DNA of 64,000 nt from Streptomyces xanthochromogenes (GTDB lineage: Bacteria > Actinomycetota > Actinomycetes > Streptomycetales > Streptomycetaceae): assembly GCF_014650455.1 (NCBI RefSeq), contig NZ_BMUZ01000016.1, positions 62,001 to 126,000 on the forward strand, written 5' to 3'. Of this stretch, positions 32,955 through 40,786 are shown in pieces (positions within the stretch are counted from its first letter, which is position 1; each line of letters opens with the position of its first letter). The notes below the pieces were generated by a model that did not search any database, was not told the DNA's origin, and saw only the letters and a list, made by a program, of their open reading frames with translations. The position numbers were made by a program, and so were the translations under genes.

Positions 32955-33200
32955 TCAGCGCGGCAGCGGATACGGTTCCGTCTCATACTTCGGCGGCCGC
33001 GCGTAGCCGAGGAGCCAGCCGCAGCGCGGCGACAGGTGCTCCTCGGCGAAACGGAAGACCGCGTAGTAGGCGAAGGTGGCCACGGGCGTGAGGACTCCGG
33101 TCACGGCCGTCTCATCGAGGTCGATCCCATAGCGCAGGGTCACGGCGATGAGCCAGCCGACCGCAACGGGCACCCCCGTGCGCAGCAGTGAGGCGTACAC
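32955..33200 (-). CDS. Small holin-like membrane protein
   Basis: This 81-aa protein has two hydrophobic segments (LLRTGVPVAVGWLIAVTLRYGI and VTGVLTPVATFAYYAVFRF) and a tail WLLGYARPPKYE. The pattern and size match small membrane proteins that follow amidase genes in Streptomyces phage-type lysis cassettes. The GTG at 33200 is preceded at a somewhat long distance (12 nt) by AAGGAG; the frame is open a little further upstream. It sits 33 bp after the damaged amidase on the same strand, supporting a prophage or phage-tail remnant. Confidence 0.6.
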   Translation of the reverse strand: MYASLLRTGVPVAVGWLIAVTLRYGIDLDETAVTGVLTPVATFAYYAVFRFAEEHLSPRCGWLLGYARPPKYETEPYPLPR

Positions 33201-33233
33201 ATTCGTGCGGTGCTCCTTGTTCAGGGGGTGGGG

Positions 33234-33840
33234 TCAGGTGAAGAGTCGGCGCCAGGTTTCGGGGCCGGGGTGGCCGTCGGCGTCGGCGCCGGTCCAGCCC
33301 TGGGCGCGCTGGAAGTCCTCGGTGTTCTGGCGGTCGGCCTCACCCCAGTCCCGGGAGGGGCCGACCTTGTAGTGGCGGCCGTATCCCTTGCGTACGAGCT
33401 GCTGGCCGAGGAGGAGGATCGAGTCGTTGGCCTTCCCGTTCCCGAAGGCCGCAGCGCCGGGAAACGCGGGGACGTTCGGGGGCGTCGGCTTTCCGCCCGA
33501 GGAGCCGCCCTTGAGGTAGCGGGCGACGCGGGCGCGGAAGTCGTTCATGGAGATAGAGGGGTCGGGCTTGCCGGGCTGCCATTCCTTGTGGCCGATCACG
33601 GACCGCTCGCCCCAGCCGTGGGCCCGGCACAGCGCGGCGGCCCAGCGGGCTGCCGCGTCCACCTGGGCTTCGGGCCACGGATCGCTGCGTCGCCCGAGTT
33701 GATCAGCTCGGTGCCGTAGAAGCGGCTGTTGCCGTCGGTGTTCGCCTCGTTGTCGGCGGGCAGGGCCGGTTCGTCGATGACGGCCTGGAGGACATCACCG
33801 TCGCCGAGGCCGGCGTGGTTGGCGCGACCCCAGCCGACCG
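33234..33840 (-). pseudogene. Frameshifted, 5'-truncated endolysin (amidase plus peptidoglycan-binding domain)
   Basis: The intact downstream part (about 142 codons) encodes the end of an Amidase_2-type N-acetylmuramoyl-L-alanine amidase (ERSVIGHKEWQPGKPDPS, holding the catalytic-type His and Lys). After it comes a PG_binding_1 repeat (SILLLGQQLVRKGYG...FQRAQGW). Upstream sequence in another frame continues the same protein backwards (GRANHAGLGDGDVLQAVIDE, NEANTDGNSRFYGTELINSGD). A one-base loss near 33685-33692 separates the two frames. Homology stops near 33830, shortly before the IS630 end, so the front of the gene is missing. It cannot make a working enzyme. Confidence 0.75.
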
Positions 33841-33907
33841 GCGACTACTCCAGCCAGGCTCAGATGGGCGCCAGAGCCATCGCCACGATCGCGTTAATCT
33901 TTGAAGA

Positions 33908-34797
33908 TTACTGACCTTGAACCGAGTAGGGCGGTAGCTGGAAGACGGTGAGCCAGTCGCGGGCGGCGATGTAGCGGCGCATTCTGGCCGTCAGGTGGGT
34001 GTTGAGATTGTCCCAGACCAGCACGATCGGGCCGCCGAGCTGCTGGTGGGCGGCCTGGATCAGGTCGCGGTAGTCCTTCCAGGAGAAGCTCTTGCGCCCG
34101 TCGGGCCGGGCATCGGGACAGGGCCGGTAGATCAGCCGGGAGGGTTCGCCGGGTTTGTAGCAGGCCAGGGCGGCGACGGATAAGCGGCGGGATCGGCCCC
34201 GCACGCGGATCACCGGGGTGTGGCCGCGGCGGAACCAGGTGCGGGTGGTCGGCGGCGTCATCGAGAATCCGGCCTCGTCCTCGAAGACGAGCCAGGCCCC
34301 GAGCGCCGCCACGATCCTTCCACCTGGGGCCAGGTCTCCTTCACCCAGCCGGCCACCGCGGTCTCGTCCCGCTCAATCGCACGCCGGGCGGGGACCTGGC
34401 AGCTCCAGCCGTGCCGCTTGAGCAGGGCGGCCACCCCTTGCACGGTGTAGCTCTTGTGGAAGCGGCGTCCGATCAGCGTCTTGATCCGCGACAGGGTCCA
34501 GGTCTGGTCCGGCCAGCCGTGTGCCACCGGCCCCTTGGCCAGCTCCCGCTCGAGCACGGCGAACAATTCGTCACTGAGCAGCGGCAGCGATGCCGGGCCC
34601 TTGGACGCCAGGGCTCCGGGCCCGTTCTGCGACCAGGCCCTGCGCCAGCGCTGCACTGACCGGACACTGACCCGCAGGTCGTGAGCAATCACCAGGTTCT
34701 CGTCGCCCTGCCGGAACCGCTCGGCCGCCTCCATCCTCAACTTCTCGCGGAAAGCCCGCCGTTCGTCGGTCAGCCCGCCCCCTTGCGCATACCTCAT
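33908..34797 (-). pseudogene. IS630 transposase, two frames, lacking the last catalytic residue
   Basis: The first frame (34797 to 34258) encodes the helix-turn-helix half (DLRVSVRSVQRWRRAW, then SRIKTLIGRRFHKSYTVQGV). The second (34312 to 33908) encodes the DDE domain with LVFEDEAGFS and VLVWDNLNTH. The two overlap by 55 bp, as in IS630 members that join them by frameshifting (junction around WPQVE / AALGAW). The protein stops at QLPPYSVQGQ, where the family continues with a LNPVE motif carrying the third acidic residue. The stop codon TAA is formed from the flanking TA. It is therefore probably inactive in cis but mobilisable in trans. Confidence 0.75.
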
Positions 34798-34861
34798 GCC
34801 ACCGGCGTACCGCAGGGATCATGAACCGTCAGCCCTGCCGACACCACGCTTTGAAGGTCAG
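33911..34861 (-). mobile_element. IS630-family element, 951 bp, internally deleted with intact ends
   Basis: The ends are inverted repeats. The left reads CTGACCTTGAA inward from 33911, and the right end, read on the other strand, gives CTGACCTTCAA. Both are flanked by TA (33909-33910 and 34862-34863), the duplication made by IS630/Tc1-type insertion. The transposase lacks its last segment and its frame passes straight into the left repeat, so a stretch before that end has been deleted. Confidence 0.7.
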
Positions 34862-35597
34862 TAACCGGGAACTGCGCAAGGGCATCAGCTACTGCGCGTT
34901 CCACACCCACTTCAAGGCCTGGGTCTGCTCGCTCGACGTCGGTACGGCTGTCCCCCATCAGGCCCGCCATACTCTGGCCACGAACCTTTTGAAGGCCGGA
35001 GCGAACCTCTCGCAGATCAAGCGCTACCTCGGCCAGGTCTCCGAAAGGATGGCAGAGCACTACGTCCACCTCGCTCACACCGACCCGCGGCTCAACGACG
35101 CCCTCAACGCAGTCTGGGTCGCCGGCCCCGGAGCCCCGCAACCAGGCCTTGCTCTGACCAGCGGCGAGCCGATGACGCGGGAGGAAGCCGAGGCCATGCT
35201 GGTCGATCTGACCCGCAAGTCCACGCCCGCGGAGGGCGGCTTCTGCACTTTCCAACCCGTCGTCAACGGCGATACCTGCCCTTGGAATCTGAACTGCCAC
35301 GGCTGCGACAAGTTCGTGATGTCCGGCGCCGACCTCGTCTACTGGCACCGCAAACGCGAGCAGTGGCGGATGCTCGCCGAACGAGCACCCGACAGTGCGG
35401 CCGCCGACTACCTGCACGGCCTCTTCGACCCGACCTCCCGTGCGATCGCCGGACTGGAGAAGGCCCTGGCCGCCGTCGGTCTTCTCGACGAGGCACTGGC
35501 CCTGGACCTGCGCAGGCCCCAGGACTACTTCGGCAAGGTCTGGACCACTGCCTTCCGCGCCAACGACCTAGCCGCCGCTGGCGAGGAGACCTCATGA
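34821..35597 (+). pseudogene. Tyrosine recombinase (Tn554 TnpB-like), N-terminally truncated
   Basis: Native coding begins right after the IS630 end (34864); the ATG at 34821 lies inside the IS. What remains is the C-terminal catalytic half: HQARHTLATNLLKAGANLSQI (box II R and H) and LGQVSERMAEHYVHL (tyrosine). A cysteine-rich tail follows (FCTFQPVVNGDTCPWNLNCHGCDKF), typical of the large integrases that act in threes in Tn554-like elements. The core-binding domain and the box I arginine are missing, and no sequence left of the IS restores them. The stop overlaps the next ATG (ATGA). Confidence 0.72.
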
Positions 35598-36178
35598 GTT
35601 CAAACCCCACCTCAACCCAGGCCGCCGTCGCGGCCCGCCGACGCCAGACCGAGCAAAAACTCGCTGCCGTCGAGAAAGCGATCGCCCAGCTCCGCCGCGA
35701 ACGAGGCCGGCCAACCGTCCGAGCGGTCGCCGAACGGGCCGGGGTGTCCGCCACGTTCCTCTATGAGAACCCAGCCGCCCGCACCCTGATCAAAGACGAG
35801 GCCGCCGCAACCCGAGCTCGGCAGGACCGTCACGGCCAGAACCAGCATGATCGCGTCGAAGCATCCTGGCGTGAGCGAGCGCTGAACGCTGAGGCCGAGC
35901 TGACGCGCACCCAGAAGGAGGTTTTCGCTCAACGACAGCAGATCGGCGAGCTCATAGGCCAGATCCGTGACTTCGACCAGATGGTCCCCGGCGAGTCCGT
36001 CCAGGCGCTGACCACCGAGAACACCACCCTCAAACACCGCGTCCACCAGCTCACCCAGGAGCACCGCAAGCTCCAGGAACGACTCGAAGGCGCTCGCTCG
36101 AACCTACGGTTCGGGGACAAACGCATCGCAGGTCTGGAAAACGAGCTCCTTGAGGCCCGCGGCCTGAATGGACAGTGA
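35594..36178 (+). CDS. DUF6262-type accessory protein of a Tn554-like element
   Basis: This 194-aa protein starts in the stop of the recombinase (ATGA). An N-terminal helix-turn-helix-like region reads RPTVRAVAERAGVSATFLYENP (about residues 37-58), the signature of the family that accompanies the integrase pair of Tn554-like transposons. The rest is a long coiled coil (about 90-185, with heptads such as LTTENTTLKHRVHQLTQEHR). It probably binds DNA and the recombinases during transposition. The frame is intact, but its partner gene is truncated, so the element is likely immobile. Its 3' end faces arsC with a 24-bp gap. Confidence 0.75.
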   Translation: MSSNPTSTQAAVAARRRQTEQKLAAVEKAIAQLRRERGRPTVRAVAERAGVSATFLYENPAARTLIKDEAAATRARQDRHGQNQHDRVEASWRERALNAEAELTRTQKEVFAQRQQIGELIGQIRDFDQMVPGESVQALTTENTTLKHRVHQLTQEHRKLQERLEGARSNLRFGDKRIAGLENELLEARGLNGQ

Positions 36179-36202
36179 CCCTGCCTGGCCGGCCGAGTCA
36201 GT

Positions 36203-36619
36203 TCACAGGGACAGCAGTTCGGCGGACAGGACCCGGACTCGGGCCTCTATCTGGTCCCGGATCGGCCGGACTGCGTCGATTCCCTGTCCAGCGGGGTCCT
36301 CCAGCTTCCAGTCCAAGTACTGCTTGCCGGGGAAGACAGGGCAGGCGTCCCCACAGCCCATGGTGATGACCACGTCGGATGCCTGCACGGCCTCGGTGGT
36401 CAGCACCTTGGGGATCTCGACGGAGATGTCGATTCCGGCCTCTTTCATCGCCTCAATGACGGCAGGGTTGACTGCGTCGGCGGGGGCGGAGCCGGCCGAG
36501 CGGACCTCTATGCGGCCCTGCGAGAGGTGAGTGAGGAAGGCGGCCGCCATCTGGGAGCGTCCGGCGTTGTGGACGCACACGAACAGCACCGACGGCTTAG
36601 TGGTGACGGGCTCAGACAT
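36203..36619 (-). CDS. arsC: Arsenate reductase, low-molecular-weight phosphatase type
   Basis: This 138-aa cytoplasmic enzyme reduces arsenate to arsenite for export by the upstream ACR3. The phosphate-binding loop is FVCVHNAGRSQMA (about residues 13-25; C-x5-R type), followed by SAGSAPAD. Later come a redox-cysteine region, MGCGDACPVFPGKQYLDW (two cysteines around 85-90), and the DP loop (EDPAGQG). The ATG at 36619 has AGGAAGG upstream; the longer frame would need a start inside ACR3. It overlaps the ACR3 stop by 8 bp and is the last gene of an arsR-ACR3-arsC operon. Confidence 0.92.
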   Translation of the reverse strand: MSEPVTTKPSVLFVCVHNAGRSQMAAAFLTHLSQGRIEVRSAGSAPADAVNPAVIEAMKEAGIDISVEIPKVLTTEAVQASDVVITMGCGDACPVFPGKQYLDWKLEDPAGQGIDAVRPIRDQIEARVRVLSAELLSL

Positions 36620-37733
36620 GGGCGGGGCCTTCCTCGGCGGCAGCGGCAGGGGCCGACAGTGGGTGAGGGCTGGGAAAGTAGCGGCGGGCGGCGAGGGCGA
36701 CATAGACGAGGCCGATCAGCACCGGCACCTCGATCAGCGGGCCGACGACGCCGGCCAGGGCCTGCCCGGAGGAGGCGCCGAACGTCGCGATGGCGACCGC
36801 GATGGCGAGTTCGAAGTTGTTGCCTGCAGCGGTGAAGGCGAGAGTGGTGGCCCGGGGATAGTTGAGGCCGACGGCCTTGCCCAGCGCCATGGATCCGGCC
36901 CACATGACGGCGAAGTACACCAGCAGTGGCAGGGCGATCCGCACCACGTCGACCGGCTGCGAGGTGATCGCATCGCCCTGCAGGGCGAACAGCACGACGA
37001 TCGTGAACAGCAGGCCATAGAGGGCGAACGGGCCGATCCTGGGGAGCAGGTTCGCCTCATACCAGGCTCGTCCCTTGGCCTTCTCGCCCAGCTTGCGGGT
37101 GAGGAACCCGGCGGCGAGGGGGATGCCGAGGAAGATCAGGACGCTGCGGGCGATCTCCCACACCGACACGTTCAGCCCGGTCGTCTCCAGTCCGAGCCAG
37201 CCGGGCAGGACGGACAGATAGAACCAGCCCAGCAGGCTGAACGCGATGACCTGGAAGACGGAGTTGAGGGCGACCAGGATTGCGGCGGCTTCGCGGTCGC
37301 CACAGGCCAGGTCGTTCCAGATGATCACCATGGCGATGCAGCGGGCGAGCCCGACGATGATCAGGCCGGTCCGGTATTGCGGCAGATCCGGAAGGAAGAT
37401 CCAGGCGAGGGCGAACATCAGGGCCGGCCCCAGCACCCAGTTCAGGACCAGGGAGGGGATCAGCAGACGCTTGTCGCGGGTGACGGAGCCGAGCCGGTCA
37501 TAACGGACCTTGGCCAGGACCGGGTACATCATCACCAGCAGGCCGAGCGCGATCGGCAGTGAGACGCCGGTGACGGTGACCTTGGCCAGCGCGTCGCCGA
37601 GGCCGGGCACCAGGCGGCCCAGGCCGAGACCTACGCCCATCGCGATGAGGATCCACACCGCGAGAAAACGATCCAGGAACGACAGCCGGGCCGAGACCGG
37701 TCCCGAGGCGGCCGTGGTGGTCACCTCGCTCAC
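36612..37733 (-). CDS. arsB: Arsenite efflux permease, ACR3 family
   Basis: This 373-aa membrane protein has about ten hydrophobic helices (for example FLAVWILIAMGVGLGLGRLVP, then LVLNWVLGPALMFALAWIFL). It carries the ACR3 signature around the conserved cysteine, GLARCIAMVIIWNDLACGD (about residues 129-148). It exports arsenite and, with the ArsC product beside it, completes detoxification of arsenate. The length is typical. The GTG start overlaps the arsR stop (GTGA), so expression follows ArsR control. Confidence 0.93.
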   Translation of the reverse strand: MSEVTTTAASGPVSARLSFLDRFLAVWILIAMGVGLGLGRLVPGLGDALAKVTVTGVSLPIALGLLVMMYPVLAKVRYDRLGSVTRDKRLLIPSLVLNWVLGPALMFALAWIFLPDLPQYRTGLIIVGLARCIAMVIIWNDLACGDREAAAILVALNSVFQVIAFSLLGWFYLSVLPGWLGLETTGLNVSVWEIARSVLIFLGIPLAAGFLTRKLGEKAKGRAWYEANLLPRIGPFALYGLLFTIVVLFALQGDAITSQPVDVVRIALPLLVYFAVMWAGSMALGKAVGLNYPRATTLAFTAAGNNFELAIAVAIATFGASSGQALAGVVGPLIEVPVLIGLVYVALAARRYFPSPHPLSAPAAAAEEGPAHV

Positions 37734-38134
37734 GAGGCGGCTCCGGCCGGGACGTCCAGGGGCTGAAGGGGCTCAGTCTGCGGGTTGGAGAGCACTGCCG
37801 AGAGGTGGTCAGTCATCGCGGGCAGCAGCCGGTAGTACACCCACGTCCCACGCCTCTCGGAGGCGATCAGACCAGTCTGCTTCAGCAGCTTGAGGTGGTG
37901 GGAGATCGTCGGCTGGGACAGGTCGAAGGCCGGGGTCAGGTCGCAGACGCAGATCTCTCCGCCTTGCTGCGAGGCGATCATCGACAGCAGCCGCAGCCGC
38001 ACCGGGTCGCCCAGGGCCTTGAACACCTTCGCCAGCTCGACGGCCTGGTCCTCGGCCATGGGGGCGGTCAGCAGGGTCGGGCAGCACCCCTCGGCGCTGT
38101 CCTGGCCGAGTACCACCAGCTCTTGTTTCGACAT
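37730..38134 (-). CDS. arsR: ArsR-family arsenite-responsive repressor
   Basis: This 134-aa winged-helix repressor contains the metal-site motif EICVCDL (about residues 69-75) in the alpha-3 helix, the ELCVCDL-type arsenite site. It also has the recognition region LSQPTISHHLKLLKQTGLI and wing RRGTWVYYRL. The N-terminal part holds an extra cysteine pair (EGCCPTL). When arsenite binds it leaves the operator and releases transcription of both divergent ars units. ATG 38134 is chosen because the longer frame would run through the promoter. An operator-like TTGA-N6-TCAA lies 10 bp upstream of the start. Confidence 0.92.
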   Translation of the reverse strand: MSKQELVVLGQDSAEGCCPTLLTAPMAEDQAVELAKVFKALGDPVRLRLLSMIASQQGGEICVCDLTPAFDLSQPTISHHLKLLKQTGLIASERRGTWVYYRLLPAMTDHLSAVLSNPQTEPLQPLDVPAGAAS

Positions 38135-38143
38135 GCTTCTATG

Positions 38144-38157
38144 TTGACGATTTTCAA
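38144..38157. promoter_or_regulatory. Candidate ArsR operator
   Basis: TTGACGATTTTCAA is an imperfect dyad (TTGA-N6-TCAA) just upstream of arsR and in the divergent region shared with arsM, the usual site for ArsR/SmtB repressors. Confidence 0.5.
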
Positions 38158-38169
38158 TCCAGAGCGCAA

Positions 38170-38197
38170 GGTTGCATCGAGAAACGTCAATGCAACC
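38170..38197. promoter_or_regulatory. Inverted repeat upstream of arsM
   Basis: GGTTGCAT at 38170 and its exact complement ATGCAACC at 38190, 12 bp apart, 44 bp before the arsM start. It may be a second regulator site or a leader hairpin. Confidence 0.45.
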
Positions 38198-38240
38198 CGA
38201 TCCGGGCCCCGCCAGGTCCTGCCATCGAGGAGTGAAGGTC

Positions 38241-39128
38241 ATGACCGAGCAGACAGACGACCTGCGCGAGACCGTCCGCCAGCGTTACGCCGCGGCCGCC
38301 ATCCAGGTCACCGAGGGCGGCACCGCCTGTTGCGGACCGGCCGCGATCGAGGTCGACGAGAACTTCGGCGGCACCCTCTACGCTGCCGGCGAGCGCGATC
38401 AGCTGCCCGCTGAGGCCGTCGCTGCGTCGCTGGGCTGCGGCAACCCCACTGCCGTCGCCGACCTCCACGAAGGCGAAAGCGTCCTGGACCTCGGTTCCGG
38501 CGGTGGCATCGACGTCCTCCTCTCGGCCCGCCGCGTCGGTCCCACGGGCAAGGCCTACGGCCTCGACATGACCGAGGAGATGCTCGCCCTTGCCCTGGCC
38601 AACCAGAAGAAGGCCGGCGCCACCAACGTCGAGTTCCTCAAGGGCACCATCGAAGCCATCCCGCTGCCCGCCAACACCATCGACGTGGTCATCTCCAACT
38701 GCGTCATCAACCTGTCCACCGACAAGCCCGCCGTGTTCGCCGAGATGCACCGCGTCCTCGCCCCGGGCGGCCGGATCGGCATCTCCGACGTTGTCGCCGA
38801 CGACACCCTCACCCCCGAACAGCGAGCCGAGCGCGGCGACTACGTCGGTTGCATCGCCGGCGCCCTGTCCTTCGCCGAATACCGCCAGGGTCTCGAAGCC
38901 GCCGGGTTCACCAACGTCGAGATCACCCCGACCCATGCGGTCGCCGACGGCATGCACTCCGCCATCGTCCGCGCCATCAAGCCCAGCATCACGCCCAACA
39001 CGGCTGTCGTGGATGACGGCAGCTGCTGCGGCGTCACCGCCTGCTGCACCGACGGCGAACACGCCGTCGATACGACCACCACAGTCACCGAAGCCAAGGC
39101 GGCTTCTGGCTGCGGCTGCCAGAGCTGA
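38241..39128 (+). CDS. arsM: Arsenite S-adenosylmethionine methyltransferase
   Basis: This 295-aa protein has the SAM-binding loop VLDLGSGGGIDVLLSARRVG (about residues 77-96) and YGLDMTEEMLALA. The ArsM-type cysteines are in GGTACCGP (about 30-35), VISNCVINL (near 155) and LSFAEYRQGL. The C-terminus ends in a cysteine-rich tail (DDGSCCGVTACC and SGCGCQS). ArsM methylates As(III) to volatile or less toxic species. It is divergent from arsR, so it probably shares ArsR control. The ATG at 38241 follows GAGGAGTGAAGG; an upstream in-frame start would lie in the operator region. Confidence 0.9.
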   Translation: MTEQTDDLRETVRQRYAAAAIQVTEGGTACCGPAAIEVDENFGGTLYAAGERDQLPAEAVAASLGCGNPTAVADLHEGESVLDLGSGGGIDVLLSARRVGPTGKAYGLDMTEEMLALALANQKKAGATNVEFLKGTIEAIPLPANTIDVVISNCVINLSTDKPAVFAEMHRVLAPGGRIGISDVVADDTLTPEQRAERGDYVGCIAGALSFAEYRQGLEAAGFTNVEITPTHAVADGMHSAIVRAIKPSITPNTAVVDDGSCCGVTACCTDGEHAVDTTTTVTEAKAASGCGCQS

Positions 39129-39144
39129 GACTGGACGTGCCGAG

Positions 39145-39172
39145 TCGCGTCACGGACACCTACGTGACGCGA
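39145..39172. terminator. Hairpin between arsM and ku
   Basis: A perfect 9-bp stem TCGCGTCAC/GTGACGCGA with a 10-nt loop begins 17 bp after the arsM stop. The last codons and stop of the truncated ku gene lie within it. Confidence 0.65.
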
Positions 39173-39843
39173 CAGCCCAGTTCGGAGCCGACACAGACAT
39201 CTGCGCAGTCGGAAAAGTCGGTGTAGTCGTCGATGTCATCGCGGGCCATGGTCTCCAGCAGCTGGATCGCGGCGTCGACTTCCTCGTCCGTCAGCTCGAC
39301 CGTCGTCGGCGCCAGCGTCTCAGGGCTGCGCACTTCGTCGTCCCAGTGCATCGCGTGGAGCGCGATCGCGCGGTCCACGACTCGCAGCAAGCCGAGCCGC
39401 TCGCGGTTGTGCCACGCAAATTTCGCAACGGCCACCTTGCTGGAGCGTTCCAGGGCCTGGCGCAGCAGCGTGTACGGCTTGGCTGCGACCTGCCCGTCGG
39501 CCTGGAGGTAGTAGCCGGCGCCCACCCTGATCGGGTCGATGCTGTCGACGGGAACGAACGCAACGATCTCGATGGCCTTCGCCGTGGGCAGCGGCATCGA
39601 GTCGAGCTCGGCGTCCGTGATCGCGACGACGGTGTTTTTGGAGACTTCGTAGCCGCGGCCGATGTCGTCCCAGTCCAGCGTCTGGCCGTCGATGTCGCAG
39701 ACCTTCTTGGTGCGGACGCGGGCCATGTCCGCGAGGTGGACCTGGTGGAAGGCGATGTTGCGGCTCTCGGTCGCACTGATCACCTTGATAGGTATCGTGA
39801 CCAGGCCGAATGAGATCGCGCCGGACCAAATGGGGCGGGGCAT
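39160..39843 (-). CDS. Ku-family DNA end-binding protein, C-terminally truncated
   Basis: This 227-aa protein starts with the diagnostic Ku opening MPRPIWSGAISFGLVTIPIKV and contains FHQVHLADMARVRTKKVCDIDG and VGAGYYLQADG of the ring-forming core. Bacterial Ku binds broken ends and recruits LigD for non-homologous joining. The usual C-terminal part after the core (about 50-100 residues, LigD-interacting and lysine-rich) is missing. After DDIDDYTDFSD the protein ends in an unrelated CADVCVGSELGCRVT inside the arsM terminator. No ligD is in the window. ATG 39843 is chosen by homology; upstream codons have no homologous residues. It may still bind DNA but is unlikely to be fully functional. Confidence 0.8.
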   Translation of the reverse strand: MPRPIWSGAISFGLVTIPIKVISATESRNIAFHQVHLADMARVRTKKVCDIDGQTLDWDDIGRGYEVSKNTVVAITDAELDSMPLPTAKAIEIVAFVPVDSIDPIRVGAGYYLQADGQVAAKPYTLLRQALERSSKVAVAKFAWHNRERLGLLRVVDRAIALHAMHWDDEVRSPETLAPTTVELTDEEVDAAIQLLETMARDDIDDYTDFSDCADVCVGSELGCRVT

Positions 39844-39884
39844 GCAGGCCTCCCAAGGCCCCCAATGTCGGACATTCATGTGGG

Positions 39885-39955
39885 TTCTCAAAACCGGCGC
39901 CATATTCTCAGCGCCGACAGCACAGCGAGGCCACATGTGGTGACCTACTGAGAAT
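39885..39955. repeat. TTCTCA repeat cluster between ku and tnsA
   Basis: TTCTCA occurs at 39885 and 39905, exactly 20 bp apart, each followed by a C/G-rich tail of similar pattern (AAACCGGCG; GCGCCGACA). ATTCTCAG (39904-39911) has an inverted copy CTGAGAAT at 39948-39955. These could be TnsB-binding sites of the adjacent transposon end, or regulator sites for ku. Confidence 0.35.
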
Positions 39956-40066
39956 CGCTGTTCAGGGGACTCACTCTTTCGGGCGGTGAAGATCGGTTCT
40001 TCCTGCCCGCTTCACCGAGGCCGGGATCATGTGAATAGCAGGTACGGCCCGAGCTGAGGGTGCACC

Positions 40067-40786
40067 ATGGACGATCCCGCCGTAGTGGTCAGTGTTCGTT
40101 TCCTCGACGGCAAGCTCGTGGAGGACCTGCCGTGGACAACAGTGTCCGTCGGCGTGCTGCGGTCGGCGACTCCGTGGCGGACGTTCCGATGGCACAGAGG
40201 ACAGAAGCACTATTCCGGAAGCTACTGGTCAGCGACCATGCGCGGACACGTGATCTACGAGTCGCGGCTGGAACTGACGAGGCTTCTCCACGCCGACTTC
40301 GACCCGCTCGTCCAAGGCATCGTGGCCCAGCCGCTCCTCATGAAGACCATGGCAGGGGCCAAGGTCCGAAGCCACATCCCGGACTATCTGCTGATCACCG
40401 CCCAGGGCCCGGTGGTGGTCGACGTCAAGCCTCACCGGCAGTTGACCAGGCCAGAGGTGGCAATCACCTTCGAATGGACCCGGCGGGCGGTGGAGGCCCG
40501 GGGCTGGCGGTACGAGGTCTGGAGCGAACCGCCAGAAGCTGAGCTGGAGAACATCCGCTTCCTGGCCGGCTACCGGCGTGACTGGCTCTTTCGTCCTGAA
40601 CTGCTCGATGAACTGCGCCTGGCCGACCTCGACGGATTGCCGTTGGATGCTGCGATCCAGCAGTTGCCGCACTGGCCGAAGCCCTGTGTCCACGCTGCTG
40701 TCCACCACCTGTTGTGGGCGCATGACCTGCGGGCAGACCTCAGCGAACCGCTGATCCCCTCGCGGCTGTTGCGGCGGGCAGCGTGA
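40067..40786 (+). CDS. tnsA: TnsA-like endonuclease of a Tn7-like transposon
   Basis: This 239-aa protein has the TnsA N-terminal nuclease pattern: HVIYESRLELTRLLHADFDP (catalytic Glu, about residue 65), RSHIPDYLLI (Asp, near 107) and VVVDVKPHRQL (D-x-K, near 119). TnsA cuts the 5' ends of the element so that transposition is cut-and-paste together with TnsB. The C-terminal part (LLDELRLADLDGLPLDAAIQ... VHHLLWAHDL) fits the domain that contacts TnsC. ATG 40067 follows a weak GAGGGTG. The stop overlaps the GTG of tnsB (GTGA). It is the first of four coupled genes. Confidence 0.85.
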   Translation: MDDPAVVVSVRFLDGKLVEDLPWTTVSVGVLRSATPWRTFRWHRGQKHYSGSYWSATMRGHVIYESRLELTRLLHADFDPLVQGIVAQPLLMKTMAGAKVRSHIPDYLLITAQGPVVVDVKPHRQLTRPEVAITFEWTRRAVEARGWRYEVWSEPPEAELENIRFLAGYRRDWLFRPELLDELRLADLDGLPLDAAIQQLPHWPKPCVHAAVHHLLWAHDLRADLSEPLIPSRLLRRAA

